Shown: positions 50,188 through 57,966 of the stretch, piece by piece | How positions within the stretch are numbered: position 1 is the stretch's first letter | Layout: the number at the start of each line of letters is the position of its first letter | Assembly: GCA_964244295.1 (NCBI GenBank) | Contig: CAXTIG010000008.1 | Span: 1 to 64,000 of the forward strand | DNA from: JAJAZB01 sp964244295 | GTDB lineage: Bacteria; Bacteroidota; Bacteroidia; Cytophagales; Spirosomataceae | Direction of reading: 5' to 3' | Length of the DNA: 64,000 nucleotides | Position numbers and translations under genes: made by a program | Notes under the pieces: generated by a model | Told to the model about the DNA's origin: nothing | Seen by the model: the letters and a program-made list of their open reading frames with translations, nothing else | Database searches by the model: none

Positions 50188-50532
50188 TCACTCAAATTTG
50201 CCTACTTCTTTCACGAGCTTCTGCAAGACTTTTTTATCGACCGTATCGTATTCAGATTTATCGTAAATCTCCACCAGATACACCGTAGCCCCCTGATCGT
50301 CAAGGATGACGGCGTAACTAATCACCCTGAACCCACCGCTTTTGCCCGTATTTTTCGAGCGGCTTTTGAGGCGAATTTTAAAGAAACCACTCCCCAGCTC
50401 CTCGCCCTGTCGATACTCCGATTGCAGCAGATGGATTAAATCGGCCAGGTCGTCGAGTAGCGAAGGGTATTTTTTATGAAGTCGCTTAAAAAGCCGGTCG
50501 AAATGCGGGAGGGTTTCAACTTGGTTTGCCAT
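50188..50532 (-). CDS. RelE/ParE-type toxin
   Basis: A 114-residue protein of the RelE/ParE superfamily (mRNA-interferase-like or HigB-like). The N-terminus LPHFDRLFKRLHKKYPSLLD is the helical hairpin; GFFKIRLKSRSKNTGKSGGF and RVISYAVILDDQGATVYLVE form the central beta-sheet; the end YDKSEYDTVDKKVLQKLVKE is the final helix. It overlaps the upstream 73-residue ORF by 17 bases, the usual coupling in toxin-antitoxin operons with the antitoxin first. Target (ribosome-bound mRNA or gyrase) is not resolvable. The 250-base stretch beyond it (49938-50187) shows nothing convincing. Confidence 0.8.
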   Translation of the reverse strand: MANQVETLPHFDRLFKRLHKKYPSLLDDLADLIHLLQSEYRQGEELGSGFFKIRLKSRSKNTGKSGGFRVISYAVILDDQGATVYLVEIYDKSEYDTVDKKVLQKLVKEVGKFE

Positions 50533-50737
50533 TGCGCAATTCCGCGATCAACTCGCTGGCGGGGCGGGATTGTTTCTTCCCCTGACGAACGGCCTTCAGT
50601 TCTTCCAGGCCCGCTTTCAGACTGCTCAGGCGGGGGTGTCGGGTTGGTTCGGGGGTGACCTTCACGTTGAGTTTACGCGCTAATTTCACCAGCAGGTTCA
50701 ACTCATCCGGTTCGCCTTCGAATAGGTACTGGGGCAT
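50516..50737 (-). CDS. Putative antitoxin of the RelE-like pair
   Basis: A 73-residue basic protein immediately upstream of and overlapping the toxin gene. It starts MPQYLFEGEPDELNLLVKLA, a beta-strand plus helix, and continues with a charged tail (KAVRQGKKQSRPASELIAEL). It does not match a classic HTH, MazE or Phd antitoxin that I can name; order, size and overlap support the antitoxin role. Confidence 0.65.
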   Translation of the reverse strand: MPQYLFEGEPDELNLLVKLARKLNVKVTPEPTRHPRLSSLKAGLEELKAVRQGKKQSRPASELIAELRNGKPS

Positions 50738-50803
50738 GGAGACGGGGGAGATTTTAGGTTGAAACTACTCATGGACTAACTAAAATTCAAGCAGCGGCGC
50801 TTC

Positions 50804-50869
50804 AACGGTCACGCTGAGCGAAGTCGAAGCGCAACGTTTCGCCCTTCGACTTCGCTCAGTGTGACCGTT
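50804..50869. repeat. Palindromic repeat (GGTCACGCTGAGCG family)
   Basis: Arms 50804-50829 and 50844-50869 pair with one mismatch around a 14-base loop. It lies between the antitoxin start and the ftsK stop and is a diverged relative of the element at 17414-17513. Confidence 0.88.
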
Positions 50870-50887
50870 CCATCTTCCTGCGTCGCC

Positions 50888-53458
50888 TCACACCCCCACC
50901 CGCCGAAACACCTCCTCCAGCCCGGCATCGTCGTGAATCAGCACGTCGCGGGCTTTGGAGCCGGTGAAGGGGCCGACCACGCCGAAGTGCTCCAACTGGT
51001 CAATGATGCGCCCGGCGCGGTTGTAGCCGAGTTTCAATTTGCGTTGAATCAGCGACGTGCTGCCCTGCTGGTGAACCACCACGAGCCGGGCGGCTTCCTT
51101 GAACATCCCGTCGAGGTCGTCGGCGTCTACTTCGCCGGGGGCATCGCCGGCTTCGTCGCCTTCAAATTCGGGCAGCAGGTAAGCCGAGTCGTAGCCGCGC
51201 TGGTTGCCGATGAATTCGCAGACGTCCTCCACTTCCTTCGTGTCCACGTAGGCGCATTGCAGGCGGATGAGGTCGGAGCCGGTCGAAAGCAGCATATCGC
51301 CCATGCCCACCAACTGGTCGGCCCCGCCGGTGTCGAGGATGGTGCGTGAGTCGATTTTCGAGGTGACTTTAAACGAAAGTCGCGCCGGGAAGTTGGCCTT
51401 GATCGTGCCCGTGATCACGTTGACCGAGGGCCGTTGCGTGGCCACCACGAGGTGAATCCCGATGGCCCGCGCCAACTGCGCCAGCCGGGCGATGGGCGTT
51501 TCGACTTCTTTCCCGGCGGTCATCATCAAATCGGCCAACTCGTCGATTACCAGCACGATGTAGGGCAAAAAGCGGTGGCCGCGCTCCGGGTTGAGGCGGC
51601 GCTGCACAAACTTAGCGTTGTATTCCTTGATGTTGCGCACGCCGCCTTCCTTGAGCAAATCGTAGCGCGAGTCCATTTCGATGCAGAGCGAGTTGAGCGT
51701 GTTGACCACCTTTTTGGTGTCGGTGATGATGGCCTCCTCGCCGTCGGGCAGTTTGGCCAGGAAGTGCCGCTCGATTTTGTTGAACAGCGTCAGTTCCACC
51801 TTCTTCGGGTCAACGAGCACGAACTTGAGTTGCGAGGGGTGTTTTTTGTAAATCAGCGAGGCCAGCATCACGTTCAGCCCCACCGACTTGCCCTGCCCGG
51901 TGGCCCCGGCCATGAGCAAGTGGGGCATTTTGGCCAGATCGGTCAGGAAAATTTCGTTGGAAATGGTTTTGCCCAACACCACGGGTAAATCCGCCGTCGA
52001 TTTCTGGAATTTCTCGCTGGCGAGCAAGGCCCGGATCGGCACCATTTCCCGGTTTTTGTTGGGCACCTCGATCCCGATGGTGCCCTTGCCCGGAATCGGC
52101 GCGATGATTCGGATGCCCAGGGCGGCGAGGCTCAGGGCGATGTCGTCTTCCAGGTTTTTAATCTTGGAAATTTTCACCCCCGCGTTCGGGATGATTTCGT
52201 AGAGCGTGACGGTGGGGCCGATGGTGGCCGAAATTTTGGAAATGCCGATGCCGAAGTTGCTCAGCGTTTCCACGATCTGGTCTTTGTTGGCCTCCAGTTC
52301 ATCCTGCGACACCTGCGATTGCCCCCGGCTGGCGCCGTGATCGACGAGCAGGCTCAGGGGCGGGTACTGGTAGTTGGCCAGGTCGAGGGTGGGGTCGTAA
52401 AGGCCGAAATCGCGCAGCAGGGTTTCGTTGGCGTCTTCCTCGTCCAACTCTGGCTCAGGGGCGGGCGGCGGGGTGGTTTCGAGTACCAGTTCAGGCACGT
52501 TGACGGCAGGCTGGTAGGGCGGTTCGACGGGCTGGAGTTGCACGTCGAGCGTCAGCGGGGGCTTGGCAGTTCGGGCCGCGTGACCATTTTGCCCATTGCC
52601 GTTGAGGGCTAGGGCCGCGTCGGCAGCGAGGCTGCTCACGCGGGCGTTCATCAGAGCTTCTTCGTCTTCGACGGAAGCCAGCGCATCGCTCAACGGCCCC
52701 TCGGGTACGGGGCGAACGGGGCGAGGACGGTTCGCCGCGATGGGCGAGTCAGCCTCAGACGTTTCAAAATCCGGCTCTTCGGTTTCAGGGTGGGGTCGGT
52801 CGAAGCGGTCGAGAAATACGTCGAGCGAGGTGATGCCGTAGGCGAAGACGATGAACACGAACAACACGGCCACAATCAACCCAATGGATGCCCAACGGAG
52901 CAGGCTATACAAAAACACGTTGATTTCGTAGCCCACGCCCCCGCTCAGGGCGCTGAGGGTGGCTTCGCTACCGGTAGCCAGCACCACGTAGCCCAGCAAA
53001 GCGCTGGCCCAAAACAGGTAAAACAAACAATGCCAAACCAGCCGCGCCAGGTTGGGCACGGGCCTCCGCCCGAGTAGGTGCAGTCCCGTGGCCGACAGCA
53101 CCGGCACGAACAAAAACGCGGCGATGCCAAACCAGCGAAACACGAACAGGTGCGCGAGCATGGCCCCGGTGATGCCCAGCCAGTTGGCTACCGTTTTCCC
53201 CGATTCGCGCACGTCGGTTTCGAAGGTCGCCTGAACTACGCTTTGGTCGGCCTCGCCGGTAAACAGGTACGAGGTGAAGGCCAGCCCCAGCCCCAGCGCC
53301 AGCAGCAACGTGAGTACGCCCGCCGCCAGCTGCCCCTGCGGACTCGCCAGCGCCGCCCCCCAACGCCGGAACGGAAGCTGGAGTTGGCGCTTCGGCGGAC
53401 GGGGTTCCGGGGTTTTTTTGGCGGGGCGGTCGGGTTGTTGTCGTGAGACGTTTTTCAC
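50888..53458 (-). CDS. ftsK: DNA translocase FtsK
   Basis: An 856-residue divisome ATPase that pumps chromosome ends through the closing septum and helps XerCD dimer resolution. Residues about 45-220 contain four transmembrane helices (GVLTLLLALGLGLAFTSYLF is the first). A Pro/Glu-rich linker (about 230-370) follows. The motor has Walker A in LLMAGATGQGKSVGLNVMLA and Walker B in IVLVIDELADLMM. The C-terminal gamma winged helix reads RKLKLGYNRAGRIIDQLEHF. A TATTTTCG box at about 53485-53492 on the minus strand is a possible promoter. Length is normal for Bacteroidota. Confidence 0.97.
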   Translation of the reverse strand: MKNVSRQQPDRPAKKTPEPRPPKRQLQLPFRRWGAALASPQGQLAAGVLTLLLALGLGLAFTSYLFTGEADQSVVQATFETDVRESGKTVANWLGITGAMLAHLFVFRWFGIAAFLFVPVLSATGLHLLGRRPVPNLARLVWHCLFYLFWASALLGYVVLATGSEATLSALSGGVGYEINVFLYSLLRWASIGLIVAVLFVFIVFAYGITSLDVFLDRFDRPHPETEEPDFETSEADSPIAANRPRPVRPVPEGPLSDALASVEDEEALMNARVSSLAADAALALNGNGQNGHAARTAKPPLTLDVQLQPVEPPYQPAVNVPELVLETTPPPAPEPELDEEDANETLLRDFGLYDPTLDLANYQYPPLSLLVDHGASRGQSQVSQDELEANKDQIVETLSNFGIGISKISATIGPTVTLYEIIPNAGVKISKIKNLEDDIALSLAALGIRIIAPIPGKGTIGIEVPNKNREMVPIRALLASEKFQKSTADLPVVLGKTISNEIFLTDLAKMPHLLMAGATGQGKSVGLNVMLASLIYKKHPSQLKFVLVDPKKVELTLFNKIERHFLAKLPDGEEAIITDTKKVVNTLNSLCIEMDSRYDLLKEGGVRNIKEYNAKFVQRRLNPERGHRFLPYIVLVIDELADLMMTAGKEVETPIARLAQLARAIGIHLVVATQRPSVNVITGTIKANFPARLSFKVTSKIDSRTILDTGGADQLVGMGDMLLSTGSDLIRLQCAYVDTKEVEDVCEFIGNQRGYDSAYLLPEFEGDEAGDAPGEVDADDLDGMFKEAARLVVVHQQGSTSLIQRKLKLGYNRAGRIIDQLEHFGVVGPFTGSKARDVLIHDDAGLEEVFRRVGV

Positions 53459-53640
53459 GGAGCAGGATAGGGTTGGCCGGGCCGAAAATACGGAATGCTG
53501 AATGCTGAATGTCGAATGCTGAATAAAAAAAGGAGGTAACCAACGGTAAAACCTTGAAACCGAAAAAGAAAGCTCCTTCAGATTTCCCGGACAAGCTCAG
53601 CGTGACAGACGACACACGGTTCTCAAATCATGCAGCAGCA
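53459..53640. other. Intergenic region with GAATGCTGAAT tandem repeats
   Basis: The gap between ftsK and pyrD contains four irregular copies of GAATGCT or GAATGTC (53491-53522) in the ftsK leader. It also holds a half copy of the GTCACGCTGAGC palindrome family (about 53586-53606) without its partner arm. Confidence 0.6.
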
Positions 53641-54693
53641 TCACCGGGTCGCCTCTAAAATTCCCTCGCAAATCCGCTTCGCCACGCCCGGCCCTTCGTA
53701 AATAAATCCGGTGTAGAGTTGCACGAGGCTGGCCCCAGCTTCGAGTTTTTCGCGGGCGTCGGCGGCGGTTTCGATGCCACCCACGCCGATGACGGGGAAC
53801 GCGTGCCCTGATTTTTCGACCAGATAACGAATCACGTGCGTGGATTGGTCTTGCAGCGGCGGCCCCGACAGCCCGCCCGCCCCGGCGGCGGTGATCACGG
53901 CGGGGTCGGTACGCAGCGGCGAGCCGTCGGATTCGGTGCGGCGGATGGTCGTGTTGGTGGCAATCACACCCGCCGTGCCGGTTTCAAGGACGATTTCAAT
54001 GATGTCGTCGAGTTGGGAATCGGTTAGGTCGGGGGCGATTTTGAGAAGAATGGGTTTGGGGGTTTGAAGTTTGAGGTTTGAGGTTTGAAGTTCGTTCAAA
54101 AGTCGGGTCAGCGGTTCTTTTTCCTGCAAATCCCGCAGGCCGGGGGTGTTGGGCGAACTGACGTTGACCACGAAATAATCGACCACCGGGTGCAATTCGC
54201 GGAAAGCGTCGAGGTAATCGGCGGTGGCGCCTTCGTTGGGCGTGGTTTTGTTTTTACCCAGGTTCCCGCCCACCAGCACCCGGCTTTTCCGGCGGCGCAG
54301 GCGCTCGGCAGCGGCGGCGGCCCCGTGGTTGTTGAAACCCATCCGGTTGATGAGGGCGCGGTCGGCGCGGAGGCGGAAGAGGCGCGGGCGCTCGTTGCCA
54401 GGTTGGGGGCGTGGCGTGAGCGTGCCGATTTCGATGAAGCCAAACCCCAGGCAGGCGAGTTCGTCCATCAATTCGGCGTTTTTGTCAAAACCCGCCGCCA
54501 GCCCCACCGGGTTCGGAAAGCGCAAGCCGAACACTTCCCGCTCCAGGGCCGGGTCGGTTTTTACGAAAAACAGCCGCGCCAGCGCCTTCGCGCCGGGCAG
54601 GGCCAGGGCGATTTTTAAAAAACGAAAGGAAAAATGGTGAATCCGCTCCGGGTCGAACCGGAACAGCAGAGGGCGAATCAGGAATTTATACAT
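53641..54693 (-). CDS. pyrD: Dihydroorotate dehydrogenase (quinone), class 2
   Basis: About 350 residues; oxidises dihydroorotate to orotate with quinone, the fourth step of pyrimidine synthesis, attached to the cytoplasmic membrane. The start at 54693 (MYKFLIRPLLFRFDPERIHH) is chosen because it matches the class-2 membrane helix; the open frame further upstream overlaps cassette 2 and is not credible. FMN-site and catalytic blocks are present: VGLAAGFDKNAELMD, INRMGFNNHGA, VNVSSPNTPGLRDLQ (catalytic Ser), LLKIAPDLTD, NTTIRR and VIGVGGIETAADA. Around residue 205-215 the protein has LQTSNLKLQTPK, encoded by a TTTGAGG/TTTGAAG simple repeat. Confidence 0.95.
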   Translation of the reverse strand: MYKFLIRPLLFRFDPERIHHFSFRFLKIALALPGAKALARLFFVKTDPALEREVFGLRFPNPVGLAAGFDKNAELMDELACLGFGFIEIGTLTPRPQPGNERPRLFRLRADRALINRMGFNNHGAAAAAERLRRRKSRVLVGGNLGKNKTTPNEGATADYLDAFRELHPVVDYFVVNVSSPNTPGLRDLQEKEPLTRLLNELQTSNLKLQTPKPILLKIAPDLTDSQLDDIIEIVLETGTAGVIATNTTIRRTESDGSPLRTDPAVITAAGAGGLSGPPLQDQSTHVIRYLVEKSGHAFPVIGVGGIETAADAREKLEAGASLVQLYTGFIYEGPGVAKRICEGILEATR

Positions 54694-54747
54694 TTCCGCA
54701 AAAGTAGAAGGAAAGGGAACGGACGCCGCGCGGTAAACCGATTTTAC

Positions 54748-54774
54748 ACGATTGTTTTGCTGCAAAACAATCGT
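54748..54774. promoter_or_regulatory. Operator-like palindrome overlapping the cassette 2 promoter
   Basis: Perfect 13-bp arms (54748-54760 and 54762-54774) around a single T. The palindrome begins at the -33 region and ends on the first base of the -7 box. This position is ideal for repression. Confidence 0.65.
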
Positions 54775-54781
54775 ATTTTTG
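54752..54781 (+). promoter_or_regulatory. Cassette 2 promoter (TTG-N19-TATTTTTG)
   Basis: A -33 TTG at 54752-54754 and a perfect -7 box TATTTTTG at 54774-54781, spaced by 19 bases. This is the best promoter match in the window. The ATG of the 51-residue ORF lies 15 bases after the box. Confidence 0.7.
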
Positions 54782-54795
54782 ATTCGCACGAACCC

Positions 54796-54951
54796 ATGAA
54801 CAAAGCGCAACTGATCTTCGACCTGCGGATGCAAATTGCCAATCTCCGGCTCCTGCTTCGGCGAAAAGGCGAAGACATCACCCCAGAAGAAAAGGCCCTG
54901 ATTGAAAAGCAAATCGCCCGCTTGACTTACCTGATTTCCGAACTCGACTAA
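54796..54951 (+). CDS. Small helical protein of cassette 2 (51 aa)
   Basis: A 51-residue ORF from the ATG at 54796; the longer upstream frame runs through the promoter palindrome and is rejected. The protein looks like a helical hairpin (AQLIFDLRMQIANLRLLLRR, then EEKALIEKQIARLTYLISEL). It is the first gene of a three-gene set with short gaps (38 and 27 bases). It is similar in size and charge, but not clearly in sequence, to the 64-residue ORF at 48736. Function unknown. Confidence 0.6.
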   Translation: MNKAQLIFDLRMQIANLRLLLRRKGEDITPEEKALIEKQIARLTYLISELD

Positions 54952-54989
54952 GTAACTGGAGGGTTTTGCCTCTTTTTCCCCTTTTTCCA

Positions 54990-55277
54990 ATGGAAACCAA
55001 AGAACAACGAATTTCTAAGGAAGTTGCCGACGCCCTGGCCGAAGGCGAAGACCTCATCAACCAGGCCGAAACCTTCCTGGCCCTCGAACGTGGTGGGCAA
55101 CGCTATCAACTCGGCGAATGGCTCACCATCCGTGATTACACGGCTAAATTTGGCCTCAGCAGCACGATGGTCGTCTCGAACTGGATCAAGCGCGGGATCA
55201 TTCCCCCGGAAAACATTCTGGAGGTGCCCGAGCTCAATGACATTCGCCTGGTGAAGGCGATACCCTACCACGAGTGA
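54990..55277 (+). CDS. HTH-like small protein of cassette 2 (95 aa)
   Basis: A 95-residue protein; the ATG at 54990 (METKEQR) is preferred to a TTG at 54966 and matches the METTEV start of its paralogue at 48999. A short helical N-terminus (about 1-30) is followed by the domain shared with that paralogue: YQLGEWLTIRDYTAKFGLSS, VVSNWIKRGIIPPENI, VPELNDIRLVKAIPY. The pattern suggests a small DNA-binding domain. Its promoter carries a palindrome that it could bind. No family name is known to me. Confidence 0.65.
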   Translation: METKEQRISKEVADALAEGEDLINQAETFLALERGGQRYQLGEWLTIRDYTAKFGLSSTMVVSNWIKRGIIPPENILEVPELNDIRLVKAIPYHE

Positions 55278-55304
55278 GTCTGCCCCGATTTTACTCTTTT
55301 TCTC

Positions 55305-55508
55305 ATGAGCCGCTACGTCGACTACATCCAGGACGTGCTCATCAGCGTCCACGCCAACCTGCACGATTTGCACGAAAAACGGGGCTTCGCCGACCCGGAA
55401 GAATTGGATTACCTCGAAGGCCGCATTATGAGCTATCAGGAAGTACTCGGCATCCTGCGCCAGAGTGCGCGGGAGTTTGGGGTTTCGGAGGAAGAATTAG
55501 GGGTTTGA
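55305..55508 (+). CDS. Small helical protein, third gene of cassette 2 (67 aa)
   Basis: A 67-residue acidic helical protein (VDYIQDVLISVHANLHDLHE, then DYLEGRIMSYQEVLGILRQS) ending EFGVSEEELGV. It follows the HTH-like gene by 27 bases, so the three form an apparent operon. No family recognised. A palindrome of the GTCATTCCGAGG type begins 22 bases after its stop. Confidence 0.6.
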   Translation: MSRYVDYIQDVLISVHANLHDLHEKRGFADPEELDYLEGRIMSYQEVLGILRQSAREFGVSEEELGV

Positions 55509-55529
55509 AAGGTTTGAGGGTTTGACGGG

Positions 55530-55634
55530 TTTGTCATTCCGAGGAACGAGGAATCTCGTTGTCCTACCGAACACTTGGCCATCGGAAAGCAGTTTAGCAG
55601 GCCCACGAGATTCCTCGTTCCTCGGAATGACAAA
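55530..55634. repeat. Palindromic repeat, 30-bp perfect arms (GTCATTCCGAGG family)
   Basis: Arms 55530-55559 and 55605-55634 are perfectly complementary around a 45-base loop. It lies between cassette 2 and the deacetylase gene. TTTGAGG-type simple repeats flank it on both sides (about 55501-55526 and 55645-55664). Confidence 0.93.
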
Positions 55635-55666
55635 ACCGCTACCTTCAAATCCTCAAACCTCAAACC

Positions 55667-56650
55667 ATGAAATACCTCCTGCTTCTCGCCTCCTGCCTCT
55701 TGTTTCTAAACGGCTTCGCCCAAACCTACGCCGAGCGTCTGGGTTTTCCCGCCGGGAAAAAAGTCATCATTTTCCACGTCGACGACGCCGGGATGAGCTA
55801 CGACTCCAACCAGGGCACCATTCAGGCGATGGAAACCGGCGTGGCCACCTCCACCAGCGTAATGATGCCCTGCGGCTGGGTGGCCGATTACTTCAAACAC
55901 CTTAAAACCAGGCCCGACACCGACGCGGGGGTTCACCTCACGCTCACCTCCGAGTGGGATGGCTACCGCTGGCAGCCGCTCGTGGGTCGGGAAAAAGCCC
56001 CCGGTTTGTACGACGAGCAGGGCAGTTTCTGGCGCAGCGTGGCGCAGGTCGTCGCCCACGCCAGCGCCGACGAGGTGGAAGCCGAAATCCGGGCGCAGGT
56101 GGCGCGGTTTCGGGCCTTCGGCCTAGAGCCGACCCACCTTGATTCGCACATGGGGACGTTGTTTCAACCCAAATTTCTGGAGCGGTACCTGAAAGTGGGC
56201 ATCAGCGAAAAAATCCCGGTCATGTTTCCCGGCGGTCACAATACGCTGATTGCCGCCGAGCAACGCGGCAACGAGGCCACGCTGCAAGCCGCCCGGGGCA
56301 TCGGGCAAACCCTCTGGCAGGCGGGCCTGCCCGTACTCGACGATCTCCACGCCGACTCCTACGGCTGGACCCTCCCCGCCGGGGAAAAAGCGACCGACGA
56401 GGCCCTGCGGAAACTGAAAACGGGCCGGTACATCGACTTGTTGAAAGCCGCCCAACCCGGCCTGACGATGATCATCTGCCACGCCACCGCCCCGACGGAG
56501 GTATTCGACAAAATCAGTACTTCCGGCCCCACCCGCAAGGGCGACCTGCTGGCCATGACCGACCCGGCGTTGAAGGCGTTTATCGAAAAAGAAGGGATTA
56601 TTCTGACGACGTGGCGGGAAGTGATGACGCGGCGCAAGGGGCTGAAGTGA
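55667..56650 (+). CDS. YdjC/ChbG-type carbohydrate deacetylase
   Basis: A 327-residue exported protein with a signal peptide (MKYLLLLASCLLFLNGFAQ). The YdjC/ChbG fold is indicated by IIFHVDDAGMSYDSNQGT (catalytic Asp-Asp), DAGVHLTLTSEWD (metal His) and PTHLDSHMGTLF (second metal His). ChbG-type enzymes remove acetyl groups from oligosaccharides such as chitobiose. Here it precedes an AraC regulator and a SusC-SusD-sialidase set, so it probably trims an acetylated amino-sugar glycan in the periplasm. A possible promoter octamer TACCTTCA is at 55640-55647. Confidence 0.87.
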   Translation: MKYLLLLASCLLFLNGFAQTYAERLGFPAGKKVIIFHVDDAGMSYDSNQGTIQAMETGVATSTSVMMPCGWVADYFKHLKTRPDTDAGVHLTLTSEWDGYRWQPLVGREKAPGLYDEQGSFWRSVAQVVAHASADEVEAEIRAQVARFRAFGLEPTHLDSHMGTLFQPKFLERYLKVGISEKIPVMFPGGHNTLIAAEQRGNEATLQAARGIGQTLWQAGLPVLDDLHADSYGWTLPAGEKATDEALRKLKTGRYIDLLKAAQPGLTMIICHATAPTEVFDKISTSGPTRKGDLLAMTDPALKAFIEKEGIILTTWREVMTRRKGLK

Positions 56651-56692
56651 ATCCTGCCGACCCGCATCCCCGTTGCTGAGTCAAACGACCCG

Positions 56693-57571
56693 ATGAAACC
56701 GCATTTTCACAAAGTCCCCACCCGCGCCCAGGAGGCCTTCGGCATCCGGCACGACATCACGCACCACCCCAGCACAATCTGGCATTACCACCCGGAATTG
56801 GAACTGCACTACGTCATTCAGGGCGAGGGGGTGCGATTTATCGGCGACAGCATCCGTAATTTTTCCGCCGGGGAATTGATTCTGCTGGGCGAAAACCTGC
56901 CCCATACTTGGCGTTGCAACGAAGCCTACTTCCGCGACGAACCGGCTTCCAATTTCGAGGCCATCGTCGTGCATTTCCGGCCGGACTGGCTGGGGCGGGA
57001 GTTTCTTCAGTTGTCGGAGGCCAGCGCCCTCCAGAAATTGTACGAACGGGCCAGGAAGGGGCTGCGCTTCACCGGCCAAACCCGCGACCGGGTGAGGGAC
57101 CTGATGCAGAACGCCCTCGGCCTGACGCAGCTCGACCGCCTGATCGCCCTGCTTTCGGCGCTGAACCTCCTGGCCGGGTCGAACCAGGCCGAAACCATCG
57201 CGTCAGCGCAGGCTTTCTACCAGTCCAACGAGCAGGAAACGGTGCGGCTGAATACCGTGTGCGGCTACACGTTGTCGAATTACACGAAGGAAATTACGCT
57301 GGAAACCATCGCGGGCATCGCCAACCTGAGCGTGACTTCGTTCTGCCGGTATTTCAAACTGATGACGCACAAAACTTACTACGATTTCCTGATCGAGGTG
57401 CGTATCAGCCACGCCTGCCGGGCGCTGGTGGAAGACCGCTCGTCCATCGAGGTAATCTGCTACGAAAGCGGCTTCAACAACCTCTCGAATTTTTACCGGC
57501 ACTTCAAAAATATCAAAGGCGTTTCGCCCCGCGAGTACCAGCGGGCGTACCTGGGCCGGGCTAGTAAATGA
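56693..57571 (+). CDS. AraC family transcriptional regulator
   Basis: A 292-residue regulator: an N-terminal cupin-like sensor (about 20-110, IWHYHPELELHYVIQGEGVR, LGENLPHTWRC), a helical linker, and a C-terminal AraC double HTH (about 190-290). The latter has EITLETIAGIANLSVTSFCR and YFKLMTHKTYYDFLIEVRIS for the first half, and SSIEVICYESGFNNLSNFYR with FKNIKGVSPREYQ for the second. It starts 43 bases after the deacetylase and is likely to sense a sugar and activate the downstream susC operon, though its target is unproven. Confidence 0.93.
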   Translation: MKPHFHKVPTRAQEAFGIRHDITHHPSTIWHYHPELELHYVIQGEGVRFIGDSIRNFSAGELILLGENLPHTWRCNEAYFRDEPASNFEAIVVHFRPDWLGREFLQLSEASALQKLYERARKGLRFTGQTRDRVRDLMQNALGLTQLDRLIALLSALNLLAGSNQAETIASAQAFYQSNEQETVRLNTVCGYTLSNYTKEITLETIAGIANLSVTSFCRYFKLMTHKTYYDFLIEVRISHACRALVEDRSSIEVICYESGFNNLSNFYRHFKNIKGVSPREYQRAYLGRASK

Positions 57572-57594
57572 TACTAATTCAATTCTCAAATATT

Positions 57595-57666
57595 GTAGGG
57601 GCGGTGCTTGCCTCCGCCCTCACGCGCCGGATGGCACCCCAGGGCGGAGGCAAGCACCGCCCCTAC
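57595..57666. repeat. Palindromic repeat, 26-bp perfect arms (GTAGGGGCGG family)
   Basis: Arms 57595-57620 and 57641-57666 are perfectly complementary around a 20-base loop, 24 bases after the AraC stop. There is no T-run. It is the left part of the 395-base gap before susC. Confidence 0.93.
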
Positions 57667-57726
57667 GACACGGCAAATTTGATTTGGCGTAAGTAATCGG
57701 ATGCCTCCCCAACCACGCTTGCAAAC

Positions 57727-57790
57727 TTTGTGGCAAAACAGGATAAGATATTGGAATTTACGTCTCTCAAAATCCAATTGTTTTGTGGCA
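57727..57790 (+). promoter_or_regulatory. Direct repeats upstream of susC (candidate regulator sites)
   Basis: TTTGTGGCA occurs at 57727-57735 and again at 57782-57790, a 55-base period, in the otherwise AT-richer region before susC. A loose promoter-like TACTATTTTG lies at about 57838-57847. Binding by the AraC protein is a guess. Confidence 0.35.
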
Positions 57791-57966
57791 TAGTTTAATT
57801 AAGCCCGGTTTTCACCGGTAAATCTCTTTCGATTTTGTACTATTTTGGTTGCATTCCGCTTCCGGTGGATTTGGGGGAAACGTGTGCCTGAACGCGGTGC
57901 CTTTCTCGCCAAATTCCGCTTTCCGGCGGCACCACTATCGTCAACTCCTCTAACCAGTTTTCACCC

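Noticed and set aside
53694..54990. Longer pyrD start giving a 449-residue protein
   Set aside because: The extra 99 residues are antisense to the cassette 2 genes and unlike any PyrD; the start at 54693 matches the family.
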